Below are positions 23,701 through 38,700 of a stretch of DNA of 64,000 nucleotides, piece after piece. Under the pieces are notes generated by a model that was given only the letters and a program-made list of their open reading frames with translations, did no database searches and was not told the origin of the DNA. Where the stretch lies: the NCBI RefSeq assembly GCF_023159225.1, contig NC_063166.1, forward strand, positions 44,757,149 to 44,821,148, in the 5' to 3' direction. Source of the stretch: Perognathus longimembris pacificus (taxonomy: Eukaryota; Chordata; Mammalia; Rodentia; Heteromyidae). Within the stretch, counting starts at the first letter, position 1. Each line of letters begins with the position of its first letter. Position numbers and translations under genes: made by a program.

Positions 23701-26700
23701 CACTTCTGGCCGTTTTCTGTATACGTGGTGCTGCTGGGGAATTGAACCCAGGGCTTCATGTATACAAGGCAAGCACTCTTGCCACTAGGCCATATCCCCA
23801 GCCCATGAGAAAGTATCTTAACTACACATTCTTTAGAGCCAGATACTTTCTTTCATTTATTTTGATAATGTTTTTTTCTGTATTGGTGGGAGAGTCTTTT
23901 GTGAATTTCTTTTCATTGCGTATACTCTAACCCCTGGCTGACACATAAAAAGACTACATTTCATTGACTTTCAAATGTGATTGAATAGGATTTGTGAACT
24001 ACTCCCAAGTCAGCATGAATAGTTTGTTATACTTGAACCAGTTGTTTTCATAAAAATGCATGTTATATTTAGCTAACTGCTCTTTTCACTCTACTTTTTA
24101 GATATTATGATCAGATTTGTTCCATTGAACCTAAGTTCCCATTTTCTGAAAACCAGGTAAGTCATTGATTTTGTATGGTAATAACAAATTGTTCATTTCC
24201 TTCCACTAATAGTATCATTTTATTGAAATCAATTATGCCTCTTTTCCTTCTGTAGGTTTATGAGAGAGTTTCATATAAATTAGAAATTCTTAGGTTTATC
24301 TGGTGTGAATTTGTCCTTGTGAAGAGTCCTGGAGTTCTCATGGAATTCTGTACTCACTTTTGGGGTTCCTGTAGAGCATTAGACTATATTTTATATCAAT
24401 CGGATCTATTTATTTATTGATGAATGTAATTGACTGTGTCTTTCCCTTGGCTTCTACAGAATTAAGAAATTATATAGTTGAGCAAGTATCAGTCTCAGGT
24501 TAATGCCTTAAAATTAATGATAAAATGCACAACTTGTAAAAAATGAACTATTGTGGTTAGGGATGGCAGGGGGAGGGGTGGCGTTGTATGATCCCTTCAT
24601 TTTATGAAAATGTGCCTGCTCAAAAAAAAAAATGGTACTCTAAAAGCAGGGTGAAGGTTATAGTTAATGTTCCCAAGCCAAAAAGGGCATAAATTAGTTG
24701 AAGTGAAAATTTGAGATTGGTTGAAAGGTGACATGTCTTTAGCAGAATTGGATGATGTTATGTGAAAAGCGAACCAACTATCTGCAGTGCAGTACAGTGC
24801 TGATATCTATGGATTGGGAGCATGTGTATTTTCTTCCATGGCAGTCTCCTAGAAACTGCATACTCCTAGATACTGAGGGTCTACTGTACTTTAATCATTC
24901 TTGACCCGAAGTGGGATTATTACATGTTAAGATTTGCTTAAAATAGTCAAGGAAAAAAAATGTTTGTGGATGGGTGGTGGAAGTGGTGGAAGGAGAAGTT
25001 GGGGAATAGCGGAACAAAGAAAGGCAAAAGGCTACTAATGGGTTTATAAGACTTGATTTTTTTTTTGTAGATTTGTGGGAGTTTTCTGATTCAGAGTTCA
25101 AAATATTTTTTTTCTAGCTAGAGATGTAGCTAAGTGATAGAGTAATTGACTGGCGTGTGTGAGGTCCAGGGTTCCCTTTTTTTTGCCAGTCCTGGGGCTT
25201 GAACTCAGGGCCTAAGCACTGTCCCTGGCTTCTTTTTGCTCAAGGTTAGTACTCTGTCACTTGAGCCATAGTGCCATTTCTGGCCATTTTCTATATATGT
25301 GGTGCAGGGGAATCGAACCCAGGGCTTCATGTATACGAGGCAAGCACTCTTGCCACTAAGCCATATTCCCAGCCCCCAGGGTTCCTATACAGAGAAGAAA
25401 AAAATTGTCTTTGTACTGGCTTGTAATAAAATATTTAAATGGATCTAAATTCTGTTTAACCTTTACATATAGTGTTTTAAAATAGAAGCAGGGAGAAATG
25501 TAATTTTTTCATTAAGTAAAATTTTTATTCATGTATAACATACTATAGAAAATGAACAGATCATGTTTATAACTTTCATGGTCACAAAATGAATATGTTT
25601 GTGTAACTAGCATTCAGATCAAGAAATAAAATACCCTATTTTCCAAAGAGACCATTTCCTACTTTAGTAAGTTTTGTTTTCAGTTTTATCTCCTAGAAAA
25701 CTTTGTAGTAATTATTTTATTCTCTTTGCTTATTCGATGTGTTTGCTTTATTGTGATTGTAAAGATGGAGATAATGCTTATGATTATTAACGCAATGATA
25801 TTTTGAGATATCCTGGTACCAGCATTTTATTTCTTAATAAATTATAGTCCCAAAGAAGGGAAAGGATTTGGTGACAGAAAATATTATTTTATATAGGTTG
25901 AGCTTTTGTCCTGTCCTTGTTGAAGGACTTTCTTCAAAAAGAAACAATATTTAATGAGATATAAGAAGCTGAAATAATTTTCTATTTTTTTTTCATTCTA
26001 TCCAGATCTGCTTGACCTTTACCTGGAAGGATGCTTTTGATAAAGGTTCACTTTTTGGAGGATCTGTAAAATTGGGTATGTAATTTTAAATAGAAGTGAT
26101 AGGAAACTTGACCTAAACACTCTCATTTATTTTTGATTTTAAAAGTTGCTTTCCTATCACTGGACACTTAAATGGACATGTTAAATTATATCCCCCTTGT
26201 ACAACCACTTGAAGTTTAGAAAAAAAAAAATTCCTCCAAAAGAGTTGGCCTCCTAATGACTGTGCAAATACTAATTTTTTCTTACCTGTTTTCTTTTTAG
26301 CTTTCATTTCTAATGTAATTTCAAAATACCTTTAGAGAGCCTACACTATGCCAGGCACTGTCCTTGTTATAAAAATAAGACAGTTGTATTCAGTCTGGTT
26401 GGGAAGAGAATTGATCATTCCAAATGTAGTATGCACTATGTAATGTAACATGTACCACATAGCGATAGCTTCATCAATGACAGTATACATGTATATTAGT
26501 GGTATTGTAAACTTAAGTCTCATAATGATGTTGTAGTCTTCTTAGTTAACTAAGTATACTTTAAATACTTGTATAATGATGAAATCACTTTACAGCTCAT
26601 TTCGAATGTGTCCTGGTTGTTTCAGTGAGGCATGACTAAGTCATTCTGTGAAACACACTTACGGGAATGTAGCTGAGGAAGAAGTTAACTCTGTTGAGAG

Positions 26701-29688
26701 AAAGCATTGAGTTTGGTCTTGAAGGATAAATTTATTTTTTTAGGTGGAAAATGATATTAAAGATACAGCATCATAAGCAAAGGTCAGAAGGTGGAGACTT
26801 TTTTTAATCTACTAGCTCAAGCAAGGCATCTTCTTTTGTGCCTTAATTTCTTCATCTGTGAATTGAGTCATGGAGTTACTGGGTGTATTAAGAATGAAAA
26901 TATGTAAAATCCTTAGTGTTCGTTTACTATGGATTGGAATTAATAATAAATGAAATACATTATTATATAAAATTATGTGTATATAACATGTATATATTAT
27001 GTTTATAGGTATACTTCGGATAGTATATACACATTGTATGAGGTATTATTTAAATACTGTGTAAGCTATATAGAGGTATATATTGCAGATGTACTTACGT
27101 ATCCAAATATAAGGTAATCCAAGTATCAGGTATATGCTTTTTATATAGGTGAGAAAATGAAAATATGCACTATTATATATACATACATATGTATATATAT
27201 TTTTTGCCAGTCCTAGGACTTGGACTCAGGCTTGAGCTGGCATCCTTTTTGCTCAAGGCTAGCACTCTACCACCTGAGCCACAGTGCCTACTTCTGGCTT
27301 TTTCTGTTTATGTGGTACTGAGGAATCAAACCCAGGGCTTCATGCATGCTAGGCTACCACTGTACCACTAAGCCACATTCCCAGCCCTTACATATACGTA
27401 TTAATAGAATAAATATATGCCTTAAAACAGTTTTGAGTTGAGGAATTTTGAGGGTGATGATAATGGAAAATAGATTGTGAAAAGTTGCAAGTACTATATT
27501 GTACTCCTTATTTATATTTAATATATATTACTTCTCCTTATTTATATTTAATATTGAGTATTATCTCTATTCAGGCATTGTGGAGGAGGTTTACATATAT
27601 TGTCTTACTGGATTTCCTGTTAGTTCAACGAGGAAAGGCTGTAGTTGCCATATGACTAAACTGGCTTGATCAGATTAAGTGACTTTCGAAGATCATGACT
27701 TGGGTTTAGTGAGAATGATACATGAATCTAGAAAGCCTAACTCCAGGGACAAGGAACAGACTAGTTGTGAAACCGATAAGAGATAGTGAGGTTAGACAAG
27801 AGAGCCTAGACAAAGGGAGTATGTATGGTCAGAGGAGAAATGATGGGCTTAGGAGATACTTCAGAGGTAAAATGGATGGGCCTTCTGTTAGTCAGAAGAA
27901 AAGAAGTTAAGGGTTGACTTTTTGCTTTGTAACTTGGATTGACCTGTTCGCTATTTAGTTTTTTTCCATAGACAGGTTGAGCTTGACTCTGCTGTGCTAC
28001 CTCAGGGTAAAAAAATCACTGGCATTTGGAAATAATAGACTTAAAGCACAGAAGAGAAAGAGATGTTGATTTGAGAGGAGTTAACCATCAGATGATAATA
28101 AATTGAACAACTCTGGCAGATAACAGAAAGCCAGAGCTAGAGAATATAATATTTGGAAGAAACAATAGGAAGAGTTCTGAGAACAAGTTTGAGAAAAACT
28201 TTTAGATCCTGGAGGAACTAGGAAAATAGAGAGACGTGGAAGTGAATATCAGGTAAGTTTTAAAGGTAATGCAGACTGTGATTTCCTGTGCTTGCTGCAT
28301 ATTAGAATTACTTGTGGAAAACTTTAAAGATACAGTTCTGGTTCTAGAAAGATGAACACAGAGTGCCAGATGTGATAAAAGAAAATGGTGACAACTTAAG
28401 TGTAGAGTTGGAGGAAGACTTTGGATTTGACAGCGAGAGAAGTGTTGAAAAAGACAAATTGCATAAAATAGAGAGGGTAGACAGGAAGTAAGGACATGTG
28501 AATAGCAAAGTGGGTTTACTTGTTTCAGAGAATTTTCAGTATGGGTTTCCGTTCAAAGGGACCAGCATTATGCTGAGAGACAGGCAAAGTGAAGAAAGTA
28601 TTATTAATGCTTTTGTGATTTAAAAAGCAAATTGTTTGGCTGAGAAGAGAAACAGGTGACAGGACATGAGATTCTTGAATGAAATAGGTGACTAATGAAC
28701 CAGGCTTCTAGAAGAGGTGGTAGGAAGCAAGAAACTGAGAGTGTAAATATAGCAGGAGATGGTTTGTCTGGGTATTTTGGTAACAAAAATTGGAAATCAG
28801 ATGTCTTTTTTTTTTTGGGTCAGTCATGGGGCTTGAACCTTGGGCCTGCATACTGTGCTTGAGCTCTTCAGTTCAAGGCTAGCACTATGCCACTTGAGCC
28901 ACAGTGCCACTTTCTCAGAAGTCTTTTAATAATGTCTGTTACATATTTGTTAGAGTATTGTGCAATTTTAGAAGACTAAGTGATAATGCATGTGTGTATT
29001 TGTGGATGTGTAAAGCTACACTGATGGAATATTGGAATACATATCAAACTAAGGGTGAGTGCATGGTTCAGCACTTGCCTAGCAAGTATGAGGCCCCAAT
29101 TCAGACTGAAGTACCACCCTTGCCCCTCCAAAAAACACAAACCCAAACCAAAAAGATCAGAGTAGTTGTGTTCTACAATTCCCCCTGAGTTGGGATCCCT
29201 GAATCACTCTTCATATGGACCTGTGTGCATTGTCTTCTTGGAGTTGGGCATCTAAAGCAACTTGAGCGTGGTGTGAAAAAAGGTACATGTGAAAAAAAAA
29301 AGATGTAGTTCCTCTTAGGAGGTAATATCTTGGATGATAATGATTTTATTCTAATTCTGTTGATTAGCATAGGCTTGGATTAAGAGACTATAACCAAGTT
29401 ATTAATTTTGAAAAGCTTTGTGAAAAAGAAAAGGTAATGTGACCACCAAGACTAGTTGGTAAAGAAAAAATAAGATTTTAATTACAAGAGCAGAAATTTC
29501 TTACAAAGTCTCTCTCACACATACACATAGGAAATTGTGGAAAGAAATGACAGACGATAGCTTGAGATGATAATATTTACAAAAAATGTAATAGACTGGC
29601 ATGTATACAGTTTAATCTGTTGCTTGGGATATATTTCATTTTTAACTTTACCTTTTTTATAGTGCTGGTTAAAAGTCCAGGGCCATGC

Positions 29689-29744
<56 letters not shown>

Positions 29745-32700
29745 TATTTATTGCTAACCCTTTTAGTTGGATTATTTACATCTCTGGGAATTTAACATCA
29801 TGGGAATTTTTCTTGCATTTCTTTGATAATTTTCTTGTCCCTTCTTCTCTGTCTTTTTACTTTTTCTTTGCAAGTAATTGAGAGCTATTGTAGATTATTT
29901 TTTTACATGGTGGTAGAAAGAGTTAGTGTGTAATTTTTAATTTCTTTAACTTTACATTCTTTCTAGGAGAATATTTAGATAATACTTTCTAACAATTTTG
30001 AGATAGTGTTAATAACTAAAATTTTAATTTTTAAGTAGCTTTTCTTATTTACCAACTAACTTAAAGAAACAACACTTTTTCTTGGGGTTGCATTATCTTT
30101 GTCTCTTTAAGGGTAGTAATTATCTTTGACTTACTGGAATTGGCTTTATTTACTTTGGCAGTTTTTCAGTTACCTTGATTTTTTTTTTAAGGTTATTTTC
30201 TCCTGTCATACTTTACTTAAGAAAGTAAGTATTTGGGCTGGGATGTAGCTCAGTGGCAAAAGGCTTGCCTAGCAAGTGCAATGTCCTGGGTTCAATCCCC
30301 AGTACCAAAAAAGAAAACACAAAAAAAATACAGTTAAAAGAAAGTAAGTATATACTTTCTTAAGAAAGTAGGTAAGAGTAATATATATGCCTACTGAACT
30401 ATAGAGTAAGGATGCTGGCATTGAATTGCTGTTATTAAAAGGGAGGCTACCAAGGTGCTATAGCAAGAAGGACTATAATTCCTAGCACTACTCGGTGGCT
30501 TAGATATATAACTGTATTGTTCTGGTCCTTTTTGATTATTTGCCCAATGTGTTTTTAAGGAGTCTTCTGATTATTTTGCCTGTTGCCATTTGTCTGCTGT
30601 GCTATGGAAAATCATAATATTGTGATTGAGCTCTCCAAGTAAGAGGTAGCTATTAGATTCTTTTTCTTTACAACTTTCTTTTAATTGTGATAAAATGCAC
30701 AAAATACCTTTTCAATCATTTTAAGTGTACAGTTGTGTGCTTTTAAGCATATCCACATTATTGTGCAACCATCATCAGTATCTGTTTCTAGAACTCTTTG
30801 ATTTTTACAAAGCTGAACATTAATGTCCCATTCTTTTTTTTTGCCAGTTTCAGGAACCACCCTTTTGCTTCTTGTCTCTGAATTTAATTATTCTAGATAA
30901 CATTATTGTAAAAACAATAACACAAAATCTTCCAACTTAACCATTTTTAACTGTACAGTATAGTAGTGTTACTATATTTATTGTTGTAAAACAAGTCTCT
31001 ATAACTGTTTTTCTTGCAAATATGAAATGCTGTATTCATTAAATAACAATACCCTCCACTTCCCTGGAAATCACCATCTAATTCCTTTTTCTATGAATTC
31101 AACTACACTAAATACCTCATATAAGTGGAATGATACAGTATTTATCCTTCAATGACTGGTTTACTTCCCTTAGCAGAATGTCCATGTTGTATCATGTGGT
31201 TTCCTTTCTTTTTTTTTTTAATTTATTTTTTATCGTAAAGGTAATATACAGAGGGGTTACAGTTACATAGGTCAGGAAATGGGTACATTTCTTTTAGAAC
31301 ACTGTCACTTCTTTCCTCGTTTTCTCCCAGTTTTTCCCCTCATGATTTCTTTTCTTACTAAGGTTGAGTAGTATTTGATTTTATGTATATACAGTATTTT
31401 GTTTATTCATCAGTGGGTGGAGAGACATTTGGTTTGCTTTTGCTTTTTGGCTATTGTGAATAATATTGCTTTGGACTCAAATGTATAAATAATCTGAGAC
31501 CTGCTTTTAGTAGTTCTTTTCTTGATTATATGGTAATTCTGTTTATAATCTTTTGTGGATTCCCTTATTGCTTCCCATAGCACCTGTGGCACTTTACATT
31601 CCTACTAACAATCTGTTGTACAACAGTTTCAGTTTCCTGACATTTTTATCAACTCTTATTAATTTCTTGTTTTTTAAAAACCAGCTATGCTAATGAATGC
31701 GAGATATATTACAGATCCTTGACCAGAGTTGCATTTTTGCCACACTACCCTGCTAGGCTTCTGAATCTGTTGGCATGAGGGAGTGAGGCATGAAAGGCCA
31801 GCTAGAAGAGGTGCTTGCATGAACTCAGGTTTGTAGTAAAGAGGAAGTAGTTTACATGTGGGAGGAAGATATACTTTCGAGAGGTAAATGGAAAAATGGA
31901 AAGAATTTATTAGAATTTGAGATAAAAGTGAAAAAAGGCATAAGAATGATTTTCATATTTTGCATCTGACTATAATAAAAATGTAGAAGTAAAGGGAAAG
32001 CAAGAAAGGATAACTTACAGAACTGTTCAGCTCTTGTTGATGGGACCATTCTGGAAGTAAGTACTTGTCAGGGCAGCCTGAAATAGATGTGGAGTAGGTT
32101 TGGAAACATTTATGTGACAGCCAGTGGGATAGAGGTCATACAATTTCTCTTTGAAACATTTGTTCTCTTCAGAAAACATTTGATGTTTCCTTCTCAATTC
32201 TTTTTACAGCTCTTGCAAGCCTAGGATATGAAAAGAGCTGTGTGTTATTCAATTGTGCAGCCTTAGCTAGCCAGATCGCAGCAGAGCAGAACCTGGATAA
32301 CGATGAAGGATTAAAAATTGCTGCTAAGCATTACCAGGTATGTAGAAAACTGGTAACCAGGTATGTAGAAAACTGGTAAGTATGTGATTGATGGATTCAA
32401 TTGAAAATAATTTGCATTTAGATTTATAAAGGCTTTTCTTTACCCAACAGGTATTTTTTAAAAAAAAATTATTTACTTTTAAGATGAGTTTTTCCTTGAA
32501 CTATCTATATCAGATCATTTTTCCTAAGCATTATATATACATTATACAGCACAGTACCTGGCATATAATTGAGGCTCAGTAAATATTGATTGATCAGAAA
32601 AGACATTTACTTGCATTTTTTTTTTTTTAAATTTTGCCAGTCCTGGGGCTTGAACTGAGGGACTGAGCACTGTTCCTGGCTTAATTTTGTTCAAGGCTAG

Positions 32701-35700
32701 CACTCTGTAACACCTGAGCCACAGTGCCACTTCTGGCTTTTTCTATATATGTGATGCTGAGGAATTGAGCCCAGGGCTTCATGTATGTGAGGCAAGCACT
32801 CTACCACTAGGCCATATTCCCAGCCCTCACTCACATTTTTGATAAATGTAAATAAATGACTTTACTTGAAACATTTGTACATTATTATTTTGAGTGTACC
32901 AATATTAGGCTTGAACTCAGGGTCTCCTAAGTTGCTCTGCTTGCTTGCTTAGAGCCAGTGTTTCTACCACTTGAGCCACACCTCCAACTTAGTTTTTTCT
33001 GGTTATTGGAGATGGAATCTTTCAGATTTTTCTGCCTGGATTGGCTTTGAACTGAGAGCCTTCAGGTCTCAGCCTCCTGAGTAGAATTACAGCCATGAGC
33101 CTGGCTGTACATTTTTATGTTCTCTTAGAGAGAGATACACTTAAAATTTGACAAGTGTTATAAAATTAACAACTTTTGTCAAGAAAATAAAAGTTTAACT
33201 CAGACCTGTAGTAGAGCAGTTGTATTTAAATATGGTCAGATGAAAAGTTTGTAAGATGACTAAATCTATATTTTAGCTACTAATCATTGACTAGTATGGC
33301 ATGTCATTATTTACTCAGGTTATTTTGTTTCTGCAAAAATAATTAAATGACTTGTTAATAACATGATCATATTGTATTTTATGTTACTTTGCAATTTGAA
33401 AAGTGTTTTCATGTATGTTATTAGGTTTTTTTTTTTTGTCTGAGACTGGGATTTGAACTTCATATCTGATGTTTTCATTCATTGGCTGGCACTCTACCAC
33501 CTAAGCCATGTCTGTAAGCTCATGTTACTAGATTCTTATGTAAAACCTGTCTCTCAGTAATGAGACTGAAGACAGTACTGATAAAGAACTTCATTTGTGT
33601 TACTGATGTTCTTTTTTTTTAATTTGACAAATTTTTATTGTGAAATATTGGACTTAGAAAAAAGTACAAAAATGTCAACAGATGTGTACAAGCACAGTAT
33701 TTTGATCATCTATACATGTGAACAGCTCTACAGGTTCACTGCAGAATGTATATTTAGACCAATACAATCTAACAAGGACTGAAATATTCACAGGCTATTA
33801 ATACATAAATAACTGGGGCCAAAATGATCCTATGCTAATTAATGCTAATTAATCGCAGTAATCAGGCTAAAAGCACAATATAGCACACCATCGTATCTTC
33901 TTACAGGTCCATATTTTAAAAGTATCAGCTCATTATGTCAATACACTACAGATCCAAGGGCTGGGACTCAATTACTAGTTTATACAGCTGCAAGATGACT
34001 TACTGATGTTCTTACTCTGAGTTTCATAGTATTTCTGTTGGTCTTCCCATTGCTTTTCTGTGGAATTTTCTTGTCTCAAAAGTGACTTGTATCTTGACTT
34101 TCCTCATTGTTTTAAGTTCAGAGAAAAGATGAGGAATACTATTTTGGGAAAGTGAAAAGAAAATACATGGTAAGCAAAGCACATAATTGTGCCTTGTTGA
34201 ATTGTTTTGGTGGGCAGTGACACATAAAGTGCACATACTGTTTCTTTTTGAGCCTATAAATGATAAATACTTTAAAATACTCAAGCACAATAAAATTTTA
34301 TTTAATTTTCTGTTAGCTGTTAAATTTCTGTTAAAATTTTCTTCAGCTTTCTGTTAACTTTCTGTTTTAGGTAGCTTTCTGTTAACTGTAAGTCAATTAA
34401 TTTACATGTAAGATTGTAGAGTTCATATTGTGCTGTTGAAACCCTCTGTTCTGTGAGTATTCACAGCAGGTCACATGATAGGGTGGAAGGAGCTGGTGGT
34501 CTTAGACCTCACCCTGGGTCTGGGCTGCTAGCCACCCAGAAGCTACTGTATTCTTTTACCTCTCTAGATATCCAGTTCCTCATGTGGACAGGAGGGCCTT
34601 GATTCTTTGCTTGTTTGGTTTGTTTACAAACAAGGCCAGTATCCTTTCAGATTCTCTCTAATTTTATGATTGTATAAAATGTATTACTTACTTTAGAACA
34701 GTTAGCTATATGCCCTACATAGCTAACTTGCCTTAAAATTCAAGACTAACTTCTTCCTTTTTCTCAGTGTAAGTAGCTTTATAAAAGGAAAGGCATTTTA
34801 GTATACAGACAAAATATAATTGGGATAAAAATGTATATTTGTGATAAAAAATGTAGTGGGCCATCTTTTATTAGGGAGTCTTGAAGGCCAAACTGAAACA
34901 GATAGTAACGCTTTTCCTTAAAGGATGAGGTGTCAGAGGATGAGATGTATGTACTGTTTGCAAGTCCCCAGAGCACAGCATGCTTATTTGAAATAGATGT
35001 TTGAGATCAAAGCATGAGTACTAAAAATATTTAAAGATTTTCTTTCCTTCATTTATCCTTAGGTCAGATTTGAAGAGGTATATCTAACTAATTTTTGTGA
35101 TCATTTTATTTTGTTTTTCCTTCTTTATTAGGTTTCTTATTAGTGTTTTGAAAGATATTGTCTAAAGTGAGATAAACATTTTTGTGTCACAATTATTCAC
35201 TCAGTTAACATTTGATTTTTGTGTGTAACCATAGAAAATCAAGTCTGAATTCCTATAGATTTAAAGGCTTTTTTTTTCCTTCCTCTCTAGTTTGCTAGTG
35301 GTGCCTTTTTACATATTAAAGAGACGGTTTTATCTGCCTTAAATCGAGAACCTACTGTGGACATATCTCCAGACACTGTTGGGACCCTCAGTCTTATTAT
35401 GCTGGCACAGGCCCAAGAAGTTTTTTTTTTAAAAGCCACAAGAGGTAATTCCAATTTTTCCTCCACTTTATTGCCTATGAGAGAAGTGATAGGCTTTTAA
35501 GTTAACCAGGTGTTTGAAATATGATTAAAATATTTTTTATTAAGACTTTTTGGACTTGATACATGGGTTATTAAAAAGTTTTAGTACCTTTTTTGTAAGT
35601 GTAGGCTATGTTTGAAATTTTATGGAATGGATATTGTTTTGAACACTGAATTATGGAATAATAATAATGTGTGATGATAATATTTCAAAATATTACTTAG

Positions 35701-38700
35701 CATATATTTAGTGTTTATTCTGTGCCAGGCATTGCTCTAAGGTCTAGATGAACAGAATTAGCAACAAGACCTCAATCTTTTTAGTAGGAGATAATAGATG
35801 ATAAGGAAGAAATTCAGTAGCCAATGTCATTTCAGAGACTGAAATGGCCCTGAGGAAAATAAGAATGGATTTTGTGTAGTGGTTGGTGGTCTGGCTGTGG
35901 AATAGTACTGAATGGTGGTCATGCTAATTAGATTCATTAGTATGAGTTTCTTGAGGCAAATTGTATTTAAACTAGATTTAAATGACAAGAAGGAACCATC
36001 CAGTCCTTGGTGTATAAGGGATTAAGAACATTTCTTATAAGGCATAGAAATTAGTATGAGGGAATGGAATATAGATATGTAAATGCAGAGAAATTGAAGA
36101 TTAGAGAGCTGTCATTATCCAGAACTAGAATAAGTTTTTCTTTTAAAGTAAGAGATTATCTGCATGTGGTGGCTCAAGTCAGTAATCCCAGCTACTTAGA
36201 AGGCAGAGATAGACAGGATTATAGTTAGAGTCAAAAAGTTAGTGAGGCACCTTGTCTCAAAAAAACAAAGCAACTTGATGACCATGGTAGGTGGTATATT
36301 TTGGCTGTACATGTAAATATGTATATAATGTATATTAGCAGTTATTTCCTTTCAATTTTTCATTCTCAAATATATAAACATTTTTTGAGGATACAAGCAA
36401 GAATTGTGTTAGAGTGATGGGGGAGGTATATTAGGAGAATATTTGAATATGCATTATTATCTCAACATTCTAGATTTGAGTATTGAATGGTGAAATGGAA
36501 TCTAATCCTCTGCCTCATATGTTGACAGCAGGAGATAATAAAATCTGTAGAATATCATTGAAAAAAAACAAAAACAAAAAAACCAAAGCAAAACTGTTTG
36601 TGGTGGTCTCTGTTTGCCATTACTACTATAGGAGGATTGTGACCTAGCCTGTCATGGGCAATAAAAACTTGAGACACCCAAAAAGAACTAGGGGCATAGC
36701 TTATGTGGTAGTGCCTGCCTATGAATTGTTAGGCCCTGAGGTCAAATCATAATACCATCAAAAAATAAACCCAAACAAACAAAACTAAAAGCAGATACCA
36801 GAAAAGGCAAAATGGAAAACTCAGCTGACCAATTAGCTAAACAAACAATAGCTTCTATTAAGGTGGACTTCATATACACCAAAATTCTAAATTTTATAAG
36901 TATATTTTAGTGTATTCCGAATTTTGCAACCATTATCATCTTATTTTAGAACATTATTGCCACCCCAAGAAGACAACCATATGTTAATGGTTACTCCTTA
37001 CTCCTTTTAAATCCAGCTGCTGGTAACAATGAGTCTATTTTTTGTGTTTTTGGATTTGTCTGTAGAATAACTTAAGTCTTATTAGAATACTTAATCAGCA
37101 ATAAGAATTTTTAAAAGTAAATGCACCATCTTAGTTTTAGTGCCTATACTGAGTCATGTATCATTTTACTTACTATAATGGTCAATTTTATTCCAGATAA
37201 AATGAAAGATGCCATTATAGCTAAATTGGCTAATCAAGCTGCAGATTACTTTGGTGATGCTTTCAAACAGTGTCAGTATAAAGATACGCTCCCCAAGGTC
37301 AGTTATTGTTTTTATAAACAGTTGGTTATTTTGCATGTGGAAATATTTTTATATATAAGAATCAAGTTGAAAATTTTGTACAAGAAAATATGAAATTTTA
37401 AAAGATGTAAAGAACCTATTTGTAGAAAAAAAATTGAAGATGCATGAACCATCTTTTATATTTAATCTTTACACTGTGTATACTCTGTACTAAACTTATT
37501 TTCCTAAGCTAAACTTTTTTCAGAAAAACTGACCATCTATCTGATCAAGGCATTGTCATACTGAATTGCTGGTGATTTGGTATAAGCATGAATACTTGAG
37601 CATGTTGATTATTCATATTTTTAATTATTGTCCTGTTTTCTTAAAGATGAGTCTTAAGGCGCAAAAACAGACATAAAGAAAAAAGGAAAAGAAAACTTAA
37701 CAAATTCATCTGATACCTTGATTAGAATTAAATTTTGCCAACAGGGATAGAAAATTGGGCTGCTAATGGACAGCTAAGGAAAAGCAACCATCTTAAACTG
37801 CCTATCACAGGAAGTATTCTGTTTTAATGTGAGCTTTTCTGAAGTGACAATTGAAAAGACTGTTCAGAGGTGATCATTTATAAATGAAAAAGTGATGACT
37901 AGATTAAGCAGTAAAATCTTAATGGTCAGAAGAGAAATTTAAAGATGCAGTACATCATAACTACTCTCTTCAGAATTAGAGAACTCAGGAATTAGTTTCA
38001 CCTGTGTGGTAGGAGATGATATTTATTCTGTGATTATTTTTGTAAGAGAATTTATGAATTTGTAAGTAATATTTAGGAATCTTTGGAAATTATGAACTTC
38101 CAGAAAGCTTAGGGTATATAGTAAAATAATCATGTAAGTACATTCAGTAGAATGAATTAGAAACAAACAGGAATTAATGTGAAGATTTCTAGGGATTTAA
38201 TATATACATAAAGGGCTAGAGTGTAGATTAATGTTATAGTACATGCTGGTAGAGTACTTGCCTAGCAGTTTGACTTCTTCAAGTTCTTTCTCAGCTCTTG
38301 GAGGGAAAAAGAAAATACCAAAAGCCTAGTTGAATTTTGCCCAGGACTCTAGGTATTAGTATTAGTAACATTACTGTAACAAAGAGACTTGAGATCTCCT
38401 CTTCCCTTTTCTTCATATGAGAGACCTTGTGTTCAGCTATACTGTGTACAGATAGATCCAGTTAGACTATTAGTTCATTACTGTCATAAAGAGAACAATA
38501 ATCTTAAAGGCTTGGAAGCTATCTCTAAACATTCCTGTTATTCATGAACACCTCTTTAATTAACAAGTTGCTCCAGACTTGCCTTGAGTATTTCAATGAA
38601 TGCAATATAAGATTAAGATGTCTTATTTTTTCCTTGCTAATAAAGCTGATAAGAGATTTTCATTCTAGTCATAAAACTGGAGTATCTGCAAGTAGTGACC

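Noticed and set aside
27722..27910. Intron 3 frame of 62 codons
   Set aside because: Lies in purine-rich old repeat-like DNA, has no similarity I can name and no conserved splice context.
29693..29881. Frame starting with alternating Cys-Val
   Set aside because: Translation of the (GT)n microsatellite.
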